Positions 1-9,099 of a stretch of DNA of 30,382 nt are shown here, one piece after another. The translations under genes and the position numbers were made by a program. Position 1 is the first letter of the stretch. Each line of letters opens with the position of its first letter. This DNA is from Coptodactyla brooksi (Eukaryota > Arthropoda > Insecta > Coleoptera > Scarabaeidae): NCBI GenBank assembly GCA_033557675.1, contig JAWQRM010000111.1, positions 1 through 30,382 of the forward strand, given 5' to 3'. The notes under the pieces are model-generated. The model did no database searches. It was not told the DNA's origin and saw only the letters and a list, made by a program, of their open reading frames with translations.

Positions 1-168
1 GGTCTCGCACAATGTGTTGAGAACTCTGATAAATACGTTTCTATCAGAATGTTTTTGATGTGGAAACCGTTGACGATATTCTTCAACAGCAGCTCTAGCC
101 TTTCCATTACACAACCCATAAACAAACACCATATTTGCATATTCTAAATTTGAATAAATGGCTAGCAT
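1..168 (-). CDS. Mariner-type transposase, N-terminal 56 residues (partial)
   Basis: The start codon is the minus-strand ATG at 166-168, and the frame stays open for 56 codons to the window edge. Residues around 14-33 read 'VFVYGLCNGKARAAVEEYRQ', then 'RFPHQKHSDRNVF'. This matches the DNA-binding helix-turn-helix at the N-terminus of insect mariner-like transposases, where the transposase recognises its own terminal repeats. A second in-frame Met lies 12 residues downstream and could be the true start. The catalytic DDE/D part lies outside the window. The unbroken frame means this copy may be younger than the other mariner scraps here. Confidence 0.7.
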   Translation of the reverse strand, partial: MLAIYSNLEYANMVFVYGLCNGKARAAVEEYRQRFPHQKHSDRNVFIRVLNTLCET

Positions 169-460
169 TTTGTAACACTTTAATCATACAAATTCGTAAA
201 TGTACGTTCAATCACTGTCAAAATAAACTGACATATTGTCAAAACAACTAAGTTATTACTTGTTTTTGAGCCCCGAACCTGGCAAACTCTCATTTTGCGA
301 AAGTGTGCATACCAGTAGAATGCTAGATAATTTCTTTTAATTACGCTATAACTTGAAAACAAATACAAATCGGATAAAAACATATGAGTTTTTTTTACAT
401 TATTTTTATGTATATAATACACTCCTGAAGTTTGGTGCGTTCCACCCGACTCACCCTGTA
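1..460 (-). mobile_element. Mariner-type DNA transposon, 5' end, cut by window edge
   Basis: The outer end is a CACCCTG terminus (minus strand CAGGGTG) at 452-458, next to a TA at 459-460 that fits a mariner TA target site. About 285 bases further in, on the minus strand, an open frame begins with an N-terminal helix-turn-helix of the kind in insect mariner-like transposases. Sequence seen: terminus, TA, and an uninterrupted frame to the edge. Family assignment rests on recalled similarity to the insect family whose N-terminus reads like 'YGxCNGxARAAxxEYxxRFP'. The element seems to have inserted into an older repeat (see 463-550). Confidence 0.7.
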
Positions 461-462
461 TA

Positions 463-550
463 TTCGAATCCAAAGAAGTGGACAGATGTAAGTGTAAAAG
501 AAATGAAAATTTTTATAGATATCCTGTATTATAAGCTAATTATTATAATA
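463..550 (+). pseudogene. Possible piggyBac transposase scrap
   Basis: The + strand reads 'KKWTDVSVKEMKIFIDIL' here. This resembles the piggyBac-family stretch in which a W is followed by (T/K)-(E/D)-V-(T/S)-x-x-E-(M/L)-K-x-F-(I/L)-(G/A/D)-I-L. It begins right where the mariner-type terminus ends and breaks up after about 30 codons. The match is short, so the call is tentative. Confidence 0.35.
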
Positions 551-559
551 ACATGATTA

Positions 560-1095
560 TTATATGGGCTGCCTCTGAATTCATGGGCCAACAAGTAAAG
601 TACACAGGAAGAAGCAGTCTCACTAAATGGTGGGTTTGGAACCTTTAGTTTTCATAGCAAGTTAATCAATGGTTACCACTTAAGCAAACCAGAAAGTTTA
701 CTGCTCGATGCACATTTCGCTGACCATATCTTTTGCCTTTTGTCTCTGGTCGCTCCCAATGGTGCTGACATAGTCAGCGAAACATGTGTCAAGCAGTAAA
801 CTTCCTGGTTGGATAAAGTGGTAATAATTCATTAAGAAATGCAGAGAAAATAAAAACAAACGTTTTATTGATGTAACAATTAAAGGCTATGCTCAATTGT
901 CACACCAACGACATCAATACAGGGCTGGCAACATCTTGCAAGTGATTAGCATACCCTTTTGAAGATTCAAAATGTTTCACGAGCATTCCAGGTGTTGTTT
1001 CTCCAACATTTTTCTTTTCCAACCCTACTTTGCTATACCTAAATTGCTTCTTTATGTGTACTTTACCTTTCCTTACAGAGCGGCCCATGAGTTCA
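560..1095. repeat. Fold-back (inverted) repeat, imperfect
   Basis: A core arm at 661-729 is inverted at about 770-835 at roughly 80% identity by eye, around a loop of about 40 bases. Both arms contain the stretch AAGTTTACTGCT followed by a TTTCGCTGAC block. Further out, the + strand at about 577-620 (AATTCATGGGCC ... GTAAAGTACACA ... AAGAAGCA) is matched by the minus strand of about 1047-1092, so the fold-back may be several hundred bases long with unequal arms. A 62-codon minus-strand frame at 900-1088 falls in the longer arm; I do not recognise it and do not call it a gene. Confidence 0.55.
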
Positions 1096-1550
1096 AGAAC
1101 AACCTGTATATTATGATTTTCTTATGTATGGCTAAAATTTAAATTACTGTATGAAAAATGTCATATTAGCATACAAAAGGAAGTTATTTCTCTCTGTTCC
1201 ATTTTTAAATCAGATGTTAATCAAATATAATGGTTAATTTTAATTATAATTAATATAAAGTTAATCCCAATATAGAGGAAGACCCATGAAATGTAATCTC
1301 CAACTTATTAAACATAACTGTGATATTGCGAGTTGCTAGAGCTAGAAATTCAACCGATTTTAGTTTTCTATCTAGAGTATCTGCTTTAATAGATGTTACT
1401 AGATGTACTTATTCATATTCTGTTGTCATATTCTGATCTAAAATTTAAAAAATTGGTAAATTTTATAAAAGGAGAAGCATACTAATTACAAGAGCATAAA
1501 ATCCATCTTAAGCCAGGAAAAACTGTCACAGAGAATCTTCTAGGGTTCAT
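1096..1550. other. AT-rich non-coding stretch
   Basis: No long open frame, RNA gene or clear repeat was seen. If the gene ending at 8979 has upstream exons beyond the window, this could be its intron; that is inference. Confidence 0.5.
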
Positions 1551-1602
1551 ACAGTGAAGCTTGAAAAATTGAAAAAACAAACTTAGTCACCTAACATACA
1601 GT
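1551..1602. repeat. 52-bp direct repeat, left copy
   Basis: It begins ACAGTGAAGCTTGAAAAAT and ends CTAACATACAGT. It matches 2427-2478 at 48 of 52 positions by eye. The two copies lie exactly at the two ends of the displaced V-ATPase gene fragment, so they look like a long target-site duplication. Confidence 0.8.
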
Positions 1603-2426
1603 GTGTATTTTTGGTGGGTCTTCATTGCAAGTTTCCATTTTCTTCAAAATCGGGAGATGGAACTTCCGCTGCGTTTCTAAAACATATTAGTTGTTCTGAA
1701 ACTGCAGCAAATCTGTCCCAAAAGAGTATAAACATTAATAAGAATAATACATTACATAAGTTTCTTAGTTATCGATCAAAGACCAATTAATTTACTCAGC
1801 ATTATTTCTTTTATTTTAATGGCACAGTGGTACTCAGACTCCGACCATCAGACTGGTAGTTTTAAGGACGGATGTTGAACTTGAGGTATAATTAACACTA
1901 ATTCCTGTGTAGGATTGAAAAACTGTCTATTTCATACCTCTGCAATTATGTGGCCATTGTAATGTAAGTTAAAAAGCATTTTTTGACGTTAGGTTAAACT
2001 AATTTCATGTTTTTGTAGACCGTCATTAAAATGGTGTTTATTAAGTAACAGGATACTTTTGTTTTAACATCACACTTTCGCAGTGGTACTTGGAAACTTG
2101 ACAGAAGTTGGAGCTATTTCTTATAATCATTCATCAAACAATTCTCCAATGCTGTTCCTGACACCAACATACAGCACATTTAAAGATGATCTGCATTTAG
2201 AGAAACAAATCAACAAGTAGTCTGATAATGTATATCTTTAGTACTAGAAGTTGTAAAGATATATCCATTCTCTTCCTCGTGGTCATGTGAGAATTCTTAA
2301 AAACCCGGTATAATTAATGCAAGGGTACATTTCTAATCGTCATCAAATGTATATTTTCAAACTGATGCTTACAGTACCATGTTGCAAGGCAAGTTGAATA
2401 TTTTCCAAATTCAACACCAGAACCTA
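1603..2426 (-). pseudogene. Displaced fragment of V-ATPase subunit a gene (exon-intron-exon)
   Basis: This stretch matches the V-ATPase gene of this same window in order and orientation. Its right end (about 2371-2426) corresponds to the end of exon 16199-16411 ('LENIQLAL' followed by a retained splice donor). Its middle matches parts of intron 13623-16198. Its left end (about 1613-1677) corresponds to the start of exon 12976-13622. Exon identity is about 85-92% by eye. The copy has lost one base in the run after 'RSGSS', which shifts the frame, and it holds only parts of two exons, so it is a dead gene fragment. The intron is kept, so it came by DNA copying and not through mRNA. It lacks the piggyBac element of the parent and most of the old mariner scrap at 15640-15800. 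Confidence 0.85.
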
Positions 2427-2478
2427 ACAGTGAAGCTTGAAAAATGGGAAAAACAAACTTATTCAACTAACATACAGT
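2427..2478. repeat. 52-bp direct repeat, right copy
   Basis: Partner of 1551-1602 with four substitutions. Homology to the V-ATPase gene stops at its first base. From 2483 to about 2690 I see only unassigned AT-rich sequence. Confidence 0.8.
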
Positions 2479-3199
2479 ACACTACAAAAAATGTATCCCC
2501 TTGACAATTTGGCACAGGGTTTTCAAAAATGTCCAAGCCCCACGTGACCGCAACTGATTAGGCGACCAAACTTGCAGTATAGTAATGATTAAAATAAAAC
2601 ACCCTAACTGCCACAATTGGGAAAGTCAGTGGCATAATAAAATTAATTTACTGTTAAATAAAGTGAAAATAAATATTCATTATTGCCCTCATCATCATAA
2701 TCGGGAACCTCTTGTACCTTTCGGTGTCCAGGTGTTGCTGGTCTCAAGCTTTTGTAAATGTCTTCCAGCTGGTCCCGTCTCACGCATTTTCCTCTGCTTC
2801 CCTCCAAGTTATTCCCCTTTCTTGTAAAATATTGACGACTTCATTGTCCCATGTTTTTTCTGGTTTTCCCCTTGTTTTCTTTCCTGCTGGTTTGCACTTC
2901 CATGTTGTTCTTGTCTGTTGACACTCCTTCATCCTAATAGGATGTCCGAACCATCATAGCTCATTTTGCTTTACCTTATCTCTAATCGGCGTTATCTCTA
3001 GGTTTTGCCTTACGATGTCATTTTTTATTCTATCTTTTCGTGTTACTGCTTCCACCCTTCTTAAGTATTTCATTTCGTTGGCTTGAATTCTACTCCATTG
3101 TCTATTGCTTATTTTCTAGGTTTCACATCCACGTGTTAAAATTGTCTTATATACTGTCATTTTTGTTCTTTTGCTGACTTCTCTTTTGTTAATGAAGTT

Positions 3200-3590
3200 T
3201 TATTAGTGCAAAGTATGCTTTTGCTGCTGCATCTATTCTGTTATTTAATTCTCCTTCTATGTTGCCTTCCTGATCTATTATTGCCCCAAGGTACTTGAAA
3301 CTTTTTACGTTTTCGATCTTATTGTTTCCCAGCCAAATATTCATTATATTTTCTTATTTTGATAATTTCTGCAGGTCGACCTGCAGTTCTTTTTCATTTT
3401 TGGCATAGAGAACTATATCATCTGCGAAGGCGCTCACTTTTATATTTACTCTGTTCATATTTAAAAATTCTACTTTTTATGGCTTCTAAGTCTCCTTTGT
3501 CCACTCCACTTCTTTGTATTTCTTGCCATATACTGCTTCTATGTATTTTGTCCAATGCCTTTTCTAAATCAATAAAGCAAAAGCAGGCTT
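3200..3590 (-). pseudogene. LINE reverse transcriptase catalytic core remnant
   Basis: The minus strand shows motif A 'FIDLEKALDKI', where the first D would bind metal, then the catalytic 'FADDIVLYAKNEKEL' (FADD at 3417-3428), then 'FKYLGAIIDQEGNIEGELNN'. The three lie in the expected order and spacing, but in more than one frame. The domain copied element RNA into DNA at the nicked target; this copy is inactive. Confidence 0.8.
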
Positions 3591-3813
3591 CGTCGTTGTG
3601 GTTTCTAGTCTTTTCTATTACTTGACATTACTTGACATAATGGGAATATGTGATATGTATGTCTCTTCCTCTTCTCAATCTACTTTGCATATCTTCTATT
3701 GTGTTCTCATTTTTTCTCTTACCCTTTGTTTTAATATTGTTTCATATACTTTTCCTGCAGCACTCAATAAGGTGATTCCTCTATAGTTTTCACATTTTCT
3801 TTTATCTCCTTTC

Positions 3814-4379
3814 TTAAATATGCTCAGTCTCCCCTTGTTTCCCCATATTTATTATCATTTGAGGAGTTACCTTGTCGTGACTTCTCGCTTTCCAATTTTT
3901 TCTTTTTAATGCATTTTGAAGTTCTTTGGATATTTCTTTGCCGGTTTCTTTATACATTTCATTTTTATCATCGCTTCTCTTGTCGGTTTGGTATGTTATC
4001 TCTGATCCTCTGTCTAATACTTCATTTTCCCTCACCAACAGTTCTTCAAAATATTCCTTCCACTTTTTCACAATGAGTTTGCCATCGGTTATAATCTCGC
4101 CGTTTTTGTTTAACATTACCTATATTGCTGGTTGATTGTCGCTCCGCAGTCTCTTCACATCATATTATAAAATAATTTTTCATTTACCTGTTTGTTATCC
4201 TCCAATTTTTTACTAAACTCTTTCCACTGTTTACTCTTGGCCTCCAAAACTAAACTTTTAACCTGCTGTCTGTGTATTTTGTAAATATTGTAGATGTTTA
4301 TTCTTCTCGTTGTTAAGTATTTCTTCCAAGCCTTCTTCTTTATAGCTATTACCTCATTGATGTTTGAATTCCACCACAA
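3814..4379 (-). pseudogene. LINE segment between endonuclease and reverse transcriptase
   Basis: Two open pieces (4155-4379 and 3814-4116) read 'WWNSNINEVIAIKKKAWKKY' and 'NKNGEIITDGKLIVKKWKEY' with 'FEELL'. The pattern (new K-K-x-x-W-K-K-Y, then G-x-x-x-(T/S)-(D/E)-x-x-x-(I/V)-x-x-x-W-x-x-(Y/F)-(F/Y)-x-x-L-L) is typical of the LINE region just before the reverse transcriptase fingers. A frame break separates the pieces. Confidence 0.7.
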
Positions 4380-4606
4380 TGTTTGTTTGCCCTTTCTTCA
4401 GTGTCTTACCATTTATCCCTTATCCCTGGCTGCTTGTAGTAATATTTCATTGAAAGTTCTCCATTTGTTTTCTAGTGCTATCTTGTAATGTTATAAATGT
4501 TTCTTTATACTGTTGCATTATGACTTCTTTGTATTGTATTTTTATATTTTCCTCTGCCAGTTTGAAAAATTTAATTTATTTTTCCTCATATATTATTTCA
4601 TCTAAT

Positions 4607-5116
4607 TTATTCCCATCTATTTTGCCTCTTCTGATCGCAGCTTATTTCTGCATCTCTAGCATCTTTTATATTTTGTTTGTTCGTTAGTATGTAATCAATA
4701 ATAGACTTTTCTCCTCTACTGGGTACTTCTCTGGTGAATTTATGAATATTTTTGTGTTCAAAGAATGTATTTGTTATAATGAGGTTATTATCGAGGCAAA
4801 ATTGTAGTAATCTGGTTCCATTGTTATTTCTCACCTCTTCTCCATACTTCCCTATATTTTCCTCGAAGCCGGTTATGTTATTCCCTGCTCTTCCGTTGAA
4901 ATCTCCTGTGATGTATATGTTATCTCTACACTATGCTTTTGGTCCTCTCTCTAATTCGTATTCAATTCTCATCATTCTCTCAGATGTGCATTTCCAGTTT
5001 TTCAGATTATAGATGCTTTCCTTATTTACTATGCACCATACTCCCGCTTTGGCCGTTTCTTTGTCTCCCACTCCACTATAGATTAATCCATATTCCTTCC
5101 CGTCATGTTCTATCAA
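4607..5116 (-). pseudogene. LINE endonuclease domain remnant
   Basis: Two minus-strand frames joined by a break carry an APE-type endonuclease. The upstream piece (4931-5116) holds 'YGLIYSGVGDKETAKAGVW', the second 'GDFNGRAGN' and then 'NGTRLLQFCLDNNLIITNTF' and 'SIIDYILTNKQNI'. The D and N of GDFN and the ID-Y-I-L motif are conserved in endonucleases that nick the target DNA for reverse transcription. The frame is broken and the protein would not be made. Confidence 0.75.
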
Positions 5117-5722
5117 TTGGGTTCCTTGTCCATTTGCCTAATTTTCGATTTTCTCTAATGTTAATATAACATAATATTTATCACTGTTCCTTTAGAATGT
5201 CATTCGTCTTCATAGTTGACCTTTCCAATGGAATGCAGAGATGAGTTGTTTCTCAGCATCTAATCATTTTCTTTATTATTAGTTTTTTGGGTAGTCTTCT
5301 TCCCCTACACCACCTTCTTCTTTCTATTTAAATAACTTTCCATTGATGATGATTTTTGGGTATCCTGTCCTCACATGTTTAACTTTCTCTCTTCCATTCT
5401 TAGCAATTCCTCTGATTTTGTACTGTACTCATCTTTCTTCCTTGGTAAGGTTGCGTTGCAAGCATATGTTGTTTCCTTTCAACTTGTTTGCATTCTTCAT
5501 TATTTCCAGTTTCTCTTCCCATCAGTTTATTTGCACCATTATCATCCCTTTATTAATCGGTTGTACTCTATTTATCTGTGCTGTTATGTCTAATGAATCT
5601 TGGATGAACTCTGCTGGTTCAGTACAATTCTTAAGAGTATTTGAATTGTCCCCTTTTATTATTATATTGAGCTTTCTTTGACCCTTATCCATTTTTCCGA
5701 TTAATATGTTCTTTTCTTCAGC

Positions 5723-5950
5723 CTATTCTTCTTTTTTTTCCATTACTTCTTTTCTTAATGCTCGTACCTCATCTGTAATTGTCCTCATTTCCTGTAACAC
5801 CTCCTTCATAATTGTTTTTATTTCCTTTAGGTTTTCCATATCTGTCACGCCCTCCTTCCTTCTTTCTGACTTTTTTACTTTGCGAAAAAATTTGATTTGC
5901 TTCGTACTCACTACCCTCCAAGATTTTCCCTCTTTTCTTTGTGTTTTCAT
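5723..5950 (-). pseudogene. LINE ORF1-like coiled-coil fragment
   Basis: Seventy-five residues are open from a Met, rich in K, E and R, with heptad-like leucine, isoleucine and methionine spacing ('LKEIKTIMKEVLQEMRTI', then 'ALRKEVMEKKEE'). That composition suits the coiled coil of a LINE ORF1 RNA-binding protein. It sits upstream of the endonuclease part, as expected for ORF1. It is cut from its continuation by stops and frame changes. Confidence 0.5.
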
Positions 5951-6090
5951 TCGTGATCAATCCTTCAGTTACTTAAATCGTAATGTTAACCTCAGCCTCA
6001 AAAAATTCCCAAATCCGTCTCTGTCGCATCAACTTTATTCAGCTCACGCACCGCGGAAGAAACTTCACCCGGATCACCTCCTCGAAGGTT

Positions 6091-6297
6091 AAGTTTCTAT
6101 CAGTGCTTAAATTAATCTCGCTCAAAATGTTACCTTTACTTTTATAGTAATAGCTATCAACACTATCGCTTCCACTTCTTCAAGAAAATACAAAACAGTT
6201 CGATATTCCCTGTTATTCAGGTAAAATATCGGAGCTACGTACACGTCACTTTCTCTAAGCGCCAGGACCATACTATTAAACGAGCGAAAATTGCATA
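6091..6297. other. Short unassigned stretch between LINE and mariner remnant
   Basis: I see no gene or repeat structure here. The LINE 5' untranslated region may extend into it. Confidence 0.4.
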
Positions 6298-6668
6298 TTA
6301 TACCTTAATATTATAACTTACTTCTGCCTCAAGTAAGTCATGGTATTTCTGACCATTTAATGACCCAACAATAAAACAGGGACCAATTAAATAGTCACCC
6401 AAGACTCCAGCCCAAACATTAAGTTTTTGGGAATTTTGGGTGGGTACAGAAAAACTTATGAAGGTTTTCACACGACCAATATCGAACGACGGATGGATTC
6501 TGTTTTCTGAGTAATGGAAAAGTAGTTTTATCAGTGGAAATAATATTTGTAATAAAGACTTCATCTTAATTGGCCTTTTTCATTATGAAATCGCAAAATT
6601 CCATTCTTCGAATCTTATCCTCAGGAAATACCTCTTGATTTTTTCCTTTAAGCTGTGCTTGCACAAAA
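6298..6668 (-). pseudogene. Mariner-type transposase fragment
   Basis: On the minus strand, reading from 6668 down, the sequence gives 'FPEDKIRRMEFCDFIM', then a segment with 'RYWSCENLHKFF', then 'KLNVWAGVLGDYLIGPCF' and 'LNGQKYHDLL'. These are the central and catalytic-core motifs of an insect mariner-like transposase (N-V-W-A-G-(I/V)-x-G-x-x-(I/L)-(I/V)-G-P). At least one frame change separates the two halves. The N-terminus and the last catalytic residue are missing, and no terminal repeats were seen next to it. It is the same broad family as the remnants at 1-460, 10120-11120 and 15640-15800. Confidence 0.75.
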
Positions 6669-6974
6669 CTTGTAATACAATTTTATTGCACACACCCAAT
6701 CCCTCGGCAACTTGATGTTATCAACCTCCATCAAAATTGTTTTTTTCCACTGAAACCTCTTTTGAGTGGTATTTCGAGCACTCGTTTAAACAACAGCAAT
6801 TTTCAAATAATACCACTTAATTACTTGCAATTTTTCACCGAAGAAGTTATGTCTTCTACAGCGATCTAATAGTATATAAACATCTAAGGCGATACTTTAA
6901 GTCCTATGCCTAATACAGAAGTACACCTATGGTACAAAATATGGTTATAATTGGTTATTTTAATAAAAGAATAA
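6669..6974. other. Unassigned AT-rich stretch
   Basis: No frame, repeat or RNA gene that I can support. It may be intron of the gene whose last exon is at 7631-8979. Confidence 0.4.
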
Positions 6975-7329
6975 TGAGGTTTAAGTAAATAATAATCTTC
7001 AATGGGTTTAATATATTTATTTATTTTCTTCCTGATCGGTTTCGATGTCACCTTAGACCATCATCAGAGGTGTCTAAAGTTCCAAGAATTATAGATGCTT
7101 TTTGTGTAAAATATATTGAAATTTCCAATGACGTGAAACATTAGAAACTATTATAAATGAATGAAATTTGTTTATAGGTGTATTCTCAACAGATGACCGA
7201 AACAAACTACGGTCTCCTTTGGTAAAAAAAAGTAAAGCTAAAGGTAAAATAAGATCGAAACCAATCAGGAAGAAAGTAAACAAATAAATATATTAAAGCC
7301 ATTGAAGATTATTACTTACTTAAACCTCA
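6975..7329. mobile_element. MITE with 72-76 bp terminal inverted repeats
   Basis: The left arm (6975-7046) starts TGAGGTTTAAGTAA and ends GGTTTCGAT. The right arm (7254-7329) is its reverse complement with a few substitutions and one 4-base indel, about 93% identical by eye. The whole is 355 bp with about 207 bp between the arms. I found no convincing target-site duplication, so the superfamily is open. The interior from about 7180 into the right arm has one open + frame of about 36 codons with a basic run (KKSKAKGKIRSKPIRKK), which may be a scrap of a parent element's protein. Confidence 0.8.
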
Positions 7330-7630
7330 ATATTGATATAAACATGGCAATAAGCGGCACATACACGAATTAATAAAATGACATAATTCAATGAATTAAA
7401 GTCTGGACTACGGGTCGGCCATGAAATTTCAACTTTTCAGCCAATGCAATAGGTTTTCCAGGCAGTAATTAGCACCGTTCATATAATTTTTTCATGGTAA
7501 CATACGATTTTAAAATAACATACCTGCCCCATAATCCTCAAGAATATTTAACATTTAGCTTGCCATGTTGTTAACTTCTATAAAAACGGAATTCAGCTTT
7601 TTTCAATAATTTTTTCTTTATGACCAACAG
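7330..7630. other. Presumed intron upstream of exon 7631-8979
   Basis: AT-rich, no support for coding. It ends with the acceptor-like TTTATGACCAACAG at 7617-7630. Confidence 0.5.
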
Positions 7631-8979
7631 ATGATAGCGTTCAAATTCCCGCTCCACTATTCCTAACTAAGAAGCCGAAATATTCAAGTCCGTACTTCCC
7701 GATGAACAACATTAGCTTGAATCCTCCGACGAATACGGAGAAAATTAGCATCGCCAACGATCCGAATTTCCACAGGAAGCTGAAGAGGAAATACATGAAG
7801 ACGGAAGCGGAAAAGGCTTGTGCCAAGGAAGCGGCAGCTAGCAGGCTAGCTTTGGAGGCTTTACAAAAAGAATTAGCCACCACCAACCAAGTTAGTTCTT
7901 TCGTCATTGAGGACTCTTGTTCCGAGACGACAGTTGAAAATTTTATCCCGCATTCCGAGGAACCATTTATCGACAATTTAAATCATCTCCAGGCCGTGCC
8001 GTTGGAAGTTGTCAATTACGCTGATTTAAACCCGACCGTTTTAAATTTAACCAGTCAGATCCTGAATGTTACGAAGCCTGTCATGGCGAACTCTGTGCTG
8101 CAATACGACAATGTTAATAGTCCCAGATTACAAGAGGCCATAACCGATAAGTTACGGCAAATTTTTGGTGGAGATGTCCCTGCGAACGTAGAGATTATGT
8201 TCAAAACGAACGATGGGAATTTTATGAGCGTGACCGATGAAGTTTTGCAAAATATTACCAAAGACTCCTTGCAATATCAGGTGATCGATGAACACGGTCG
8301 TGCTGGGGAAGTACAACAATTAACCATAAATACTAAAGACGTTGGTGATTTTCCTCAAGACATGGACGTTGAGGATCCGATAGCGAAATACGTTAACCCC
8401 ATAGAAAATATATCGGAGACGCGACCTGTAGTGATTCAGCCGAACATTAAGGAAATTAAAATCGACGATATTTCCTCGGATCAGAGTATTTTAGAAGCCA
8501 TTATCCAGAACGAAAAACAGGAGAACGAGTTAAAGTTCGTGACGGATACCGATTTGAATACAATCACGACCATTGTGGGCGGGGACGACTTGCAGGATAA
8601 GAAGGATAAGTCTCCTATGAACAACTTGAGCTGCGGCGAACGAAATTTCTGTGATGAATTTTTAAATACCTCGGTCGAATTAATTGGAGATACAAAAGAG
8701 ATTTACACCTCCGACATAGCGTGCATCGAAAACGTAGTGGCTGATAATTTTCTGACGATAGACAGTAACGAACGTAATGTCGACGGAACCGAAGCACTGC
8801 TTCTTAAGAAAATGAAAATATCGCACGATACCGTCGAGTTGAGTAACTATCCTCCTTCTGAAAATGAAACAGCTTCTGATCCATTAAGTTTAGATGAGGA
8901 TGCAAAATTGGATGACATCGATGCCGACAAATTCGAAATCAGAAACAGAAAAATGTTTGCTAGAAAAAAGAACAGGTAA
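7631..8979 (+). CDS. Last coding exon of an unrecognised, probably nuclear protein
   Basis: The frame is open from just after a 3' splice site (CCAACAG ending at 7630) through 448 codons to the TAA at 8977-8979. The first in-frame Met is at 7702, but 23 codons upstream of it are also open and of similar composition, so I read this as a spliced terminal exon entered in phase 1, not as a single-exon gene. Seen: a basic, helix-prone stretch soon after the Met ('HRKLKRKYMKTEAEKACAKE' followed by A/L/E-rich sequence), a long acidic, low-complexity middle, a more structured patch around 'NVEIMFKTNDGNFMSVTDEV' and 'LQYQVIDEHGRAGEVQQLTI', and an acidic then basic tail ('KMFARKKNR'). No enzyme motif, membrane segment or zinc finger is visible. 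The base composition (balanced, codon-like) stands out from the AT-rich surroundings. I do not recognise the family; a chromatin or transcription-related protein would fit, but this is a guess. Its upstream exons are not found in this window. Confidence 0.75.
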
Positions 8980-9062
8980 TTGTATTTTTGTTAATTCTGG
9001 GTGTTGTTGTTCGGGTTAAAATTGATTGCTGCATTTAATTTGTATACACTGGTTTATAATTT

Positions 9063-9068
9063 AATAAA
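9063..9068 (+). terminator. Poly(A) signal AATAAA
   Basis: AATAAA lies 84 bases after the stop codon at 8979, followed by a T/G-rich stretch. It gives the gene a short 3' untranslated region and supports 7631-8979 being the last exon. Confidence 0.7.
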
Positions 9069-9099
9069 TTGAATTATTTCCTGTTTTGTTTATTGTATT

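Larger units (their letters stand above)
2690..6090 (-). mobile_element. Non-LTR retrotransposon (LINE), full-length-like but decayed
   Basis: Reading the minus strand from 6090 downwards, the parts come in LINE order. A coiled-coil, charged ORF1-like segment lies at 5723-5950. Next come an ORF1-like stretch 'LTKEERRVQYKIRGIAK' (about 5400-5450) and an endonuclease region with 'ITGDFNGRAGN' (about 4880-4920). The reverse transcriptase follows with 'FIDLEKALDKI' (about 3540-3580), the catalytic FADD (3417-3428) and 'FKYLGAIIDQEGNIEGE' (about 3240-3310). Many frameshifts and stops interrupt it. The ends are estimates: I saw no clean poly(A) or target duplication. The clade is not settled. Confidence 0.8.

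Noticed and set aside
180..473. 97-codon minus-strand frame
   Set aside because: It lies between the mariner terminus and its transposase start, crosses the element boundary and has no family features.
3369..3386. CTGCAGGTCGACCTGCAG looks like a cloning-vector polylinker palindrome
   Set aside because: It is in frame within the reverse transcriptase ('LQVDLQ' right after the FADD block), so it is a coincidence and not vector sequence.
5343..6092. Long + strand frames rich in F, S, L and I
   Set aside because: They are complements of the lysine/glutamate-rich LINE ORF1 region on the minus strand; the hydrophobic look is an artefact.
7180..7223. Possible small upstream exon (acceptor TTTATAG, donor GTAAAA) for the gene at 7631
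   Set aside because: It lies inside the MITE, the donor is weak, and nothing links it to the exon downstream.
7641..7976. 111-codon minus-strand frame
   Set aside because: Antisense to the start of the unknown gene's last exon, where the codon signal is clearly on the + strand.
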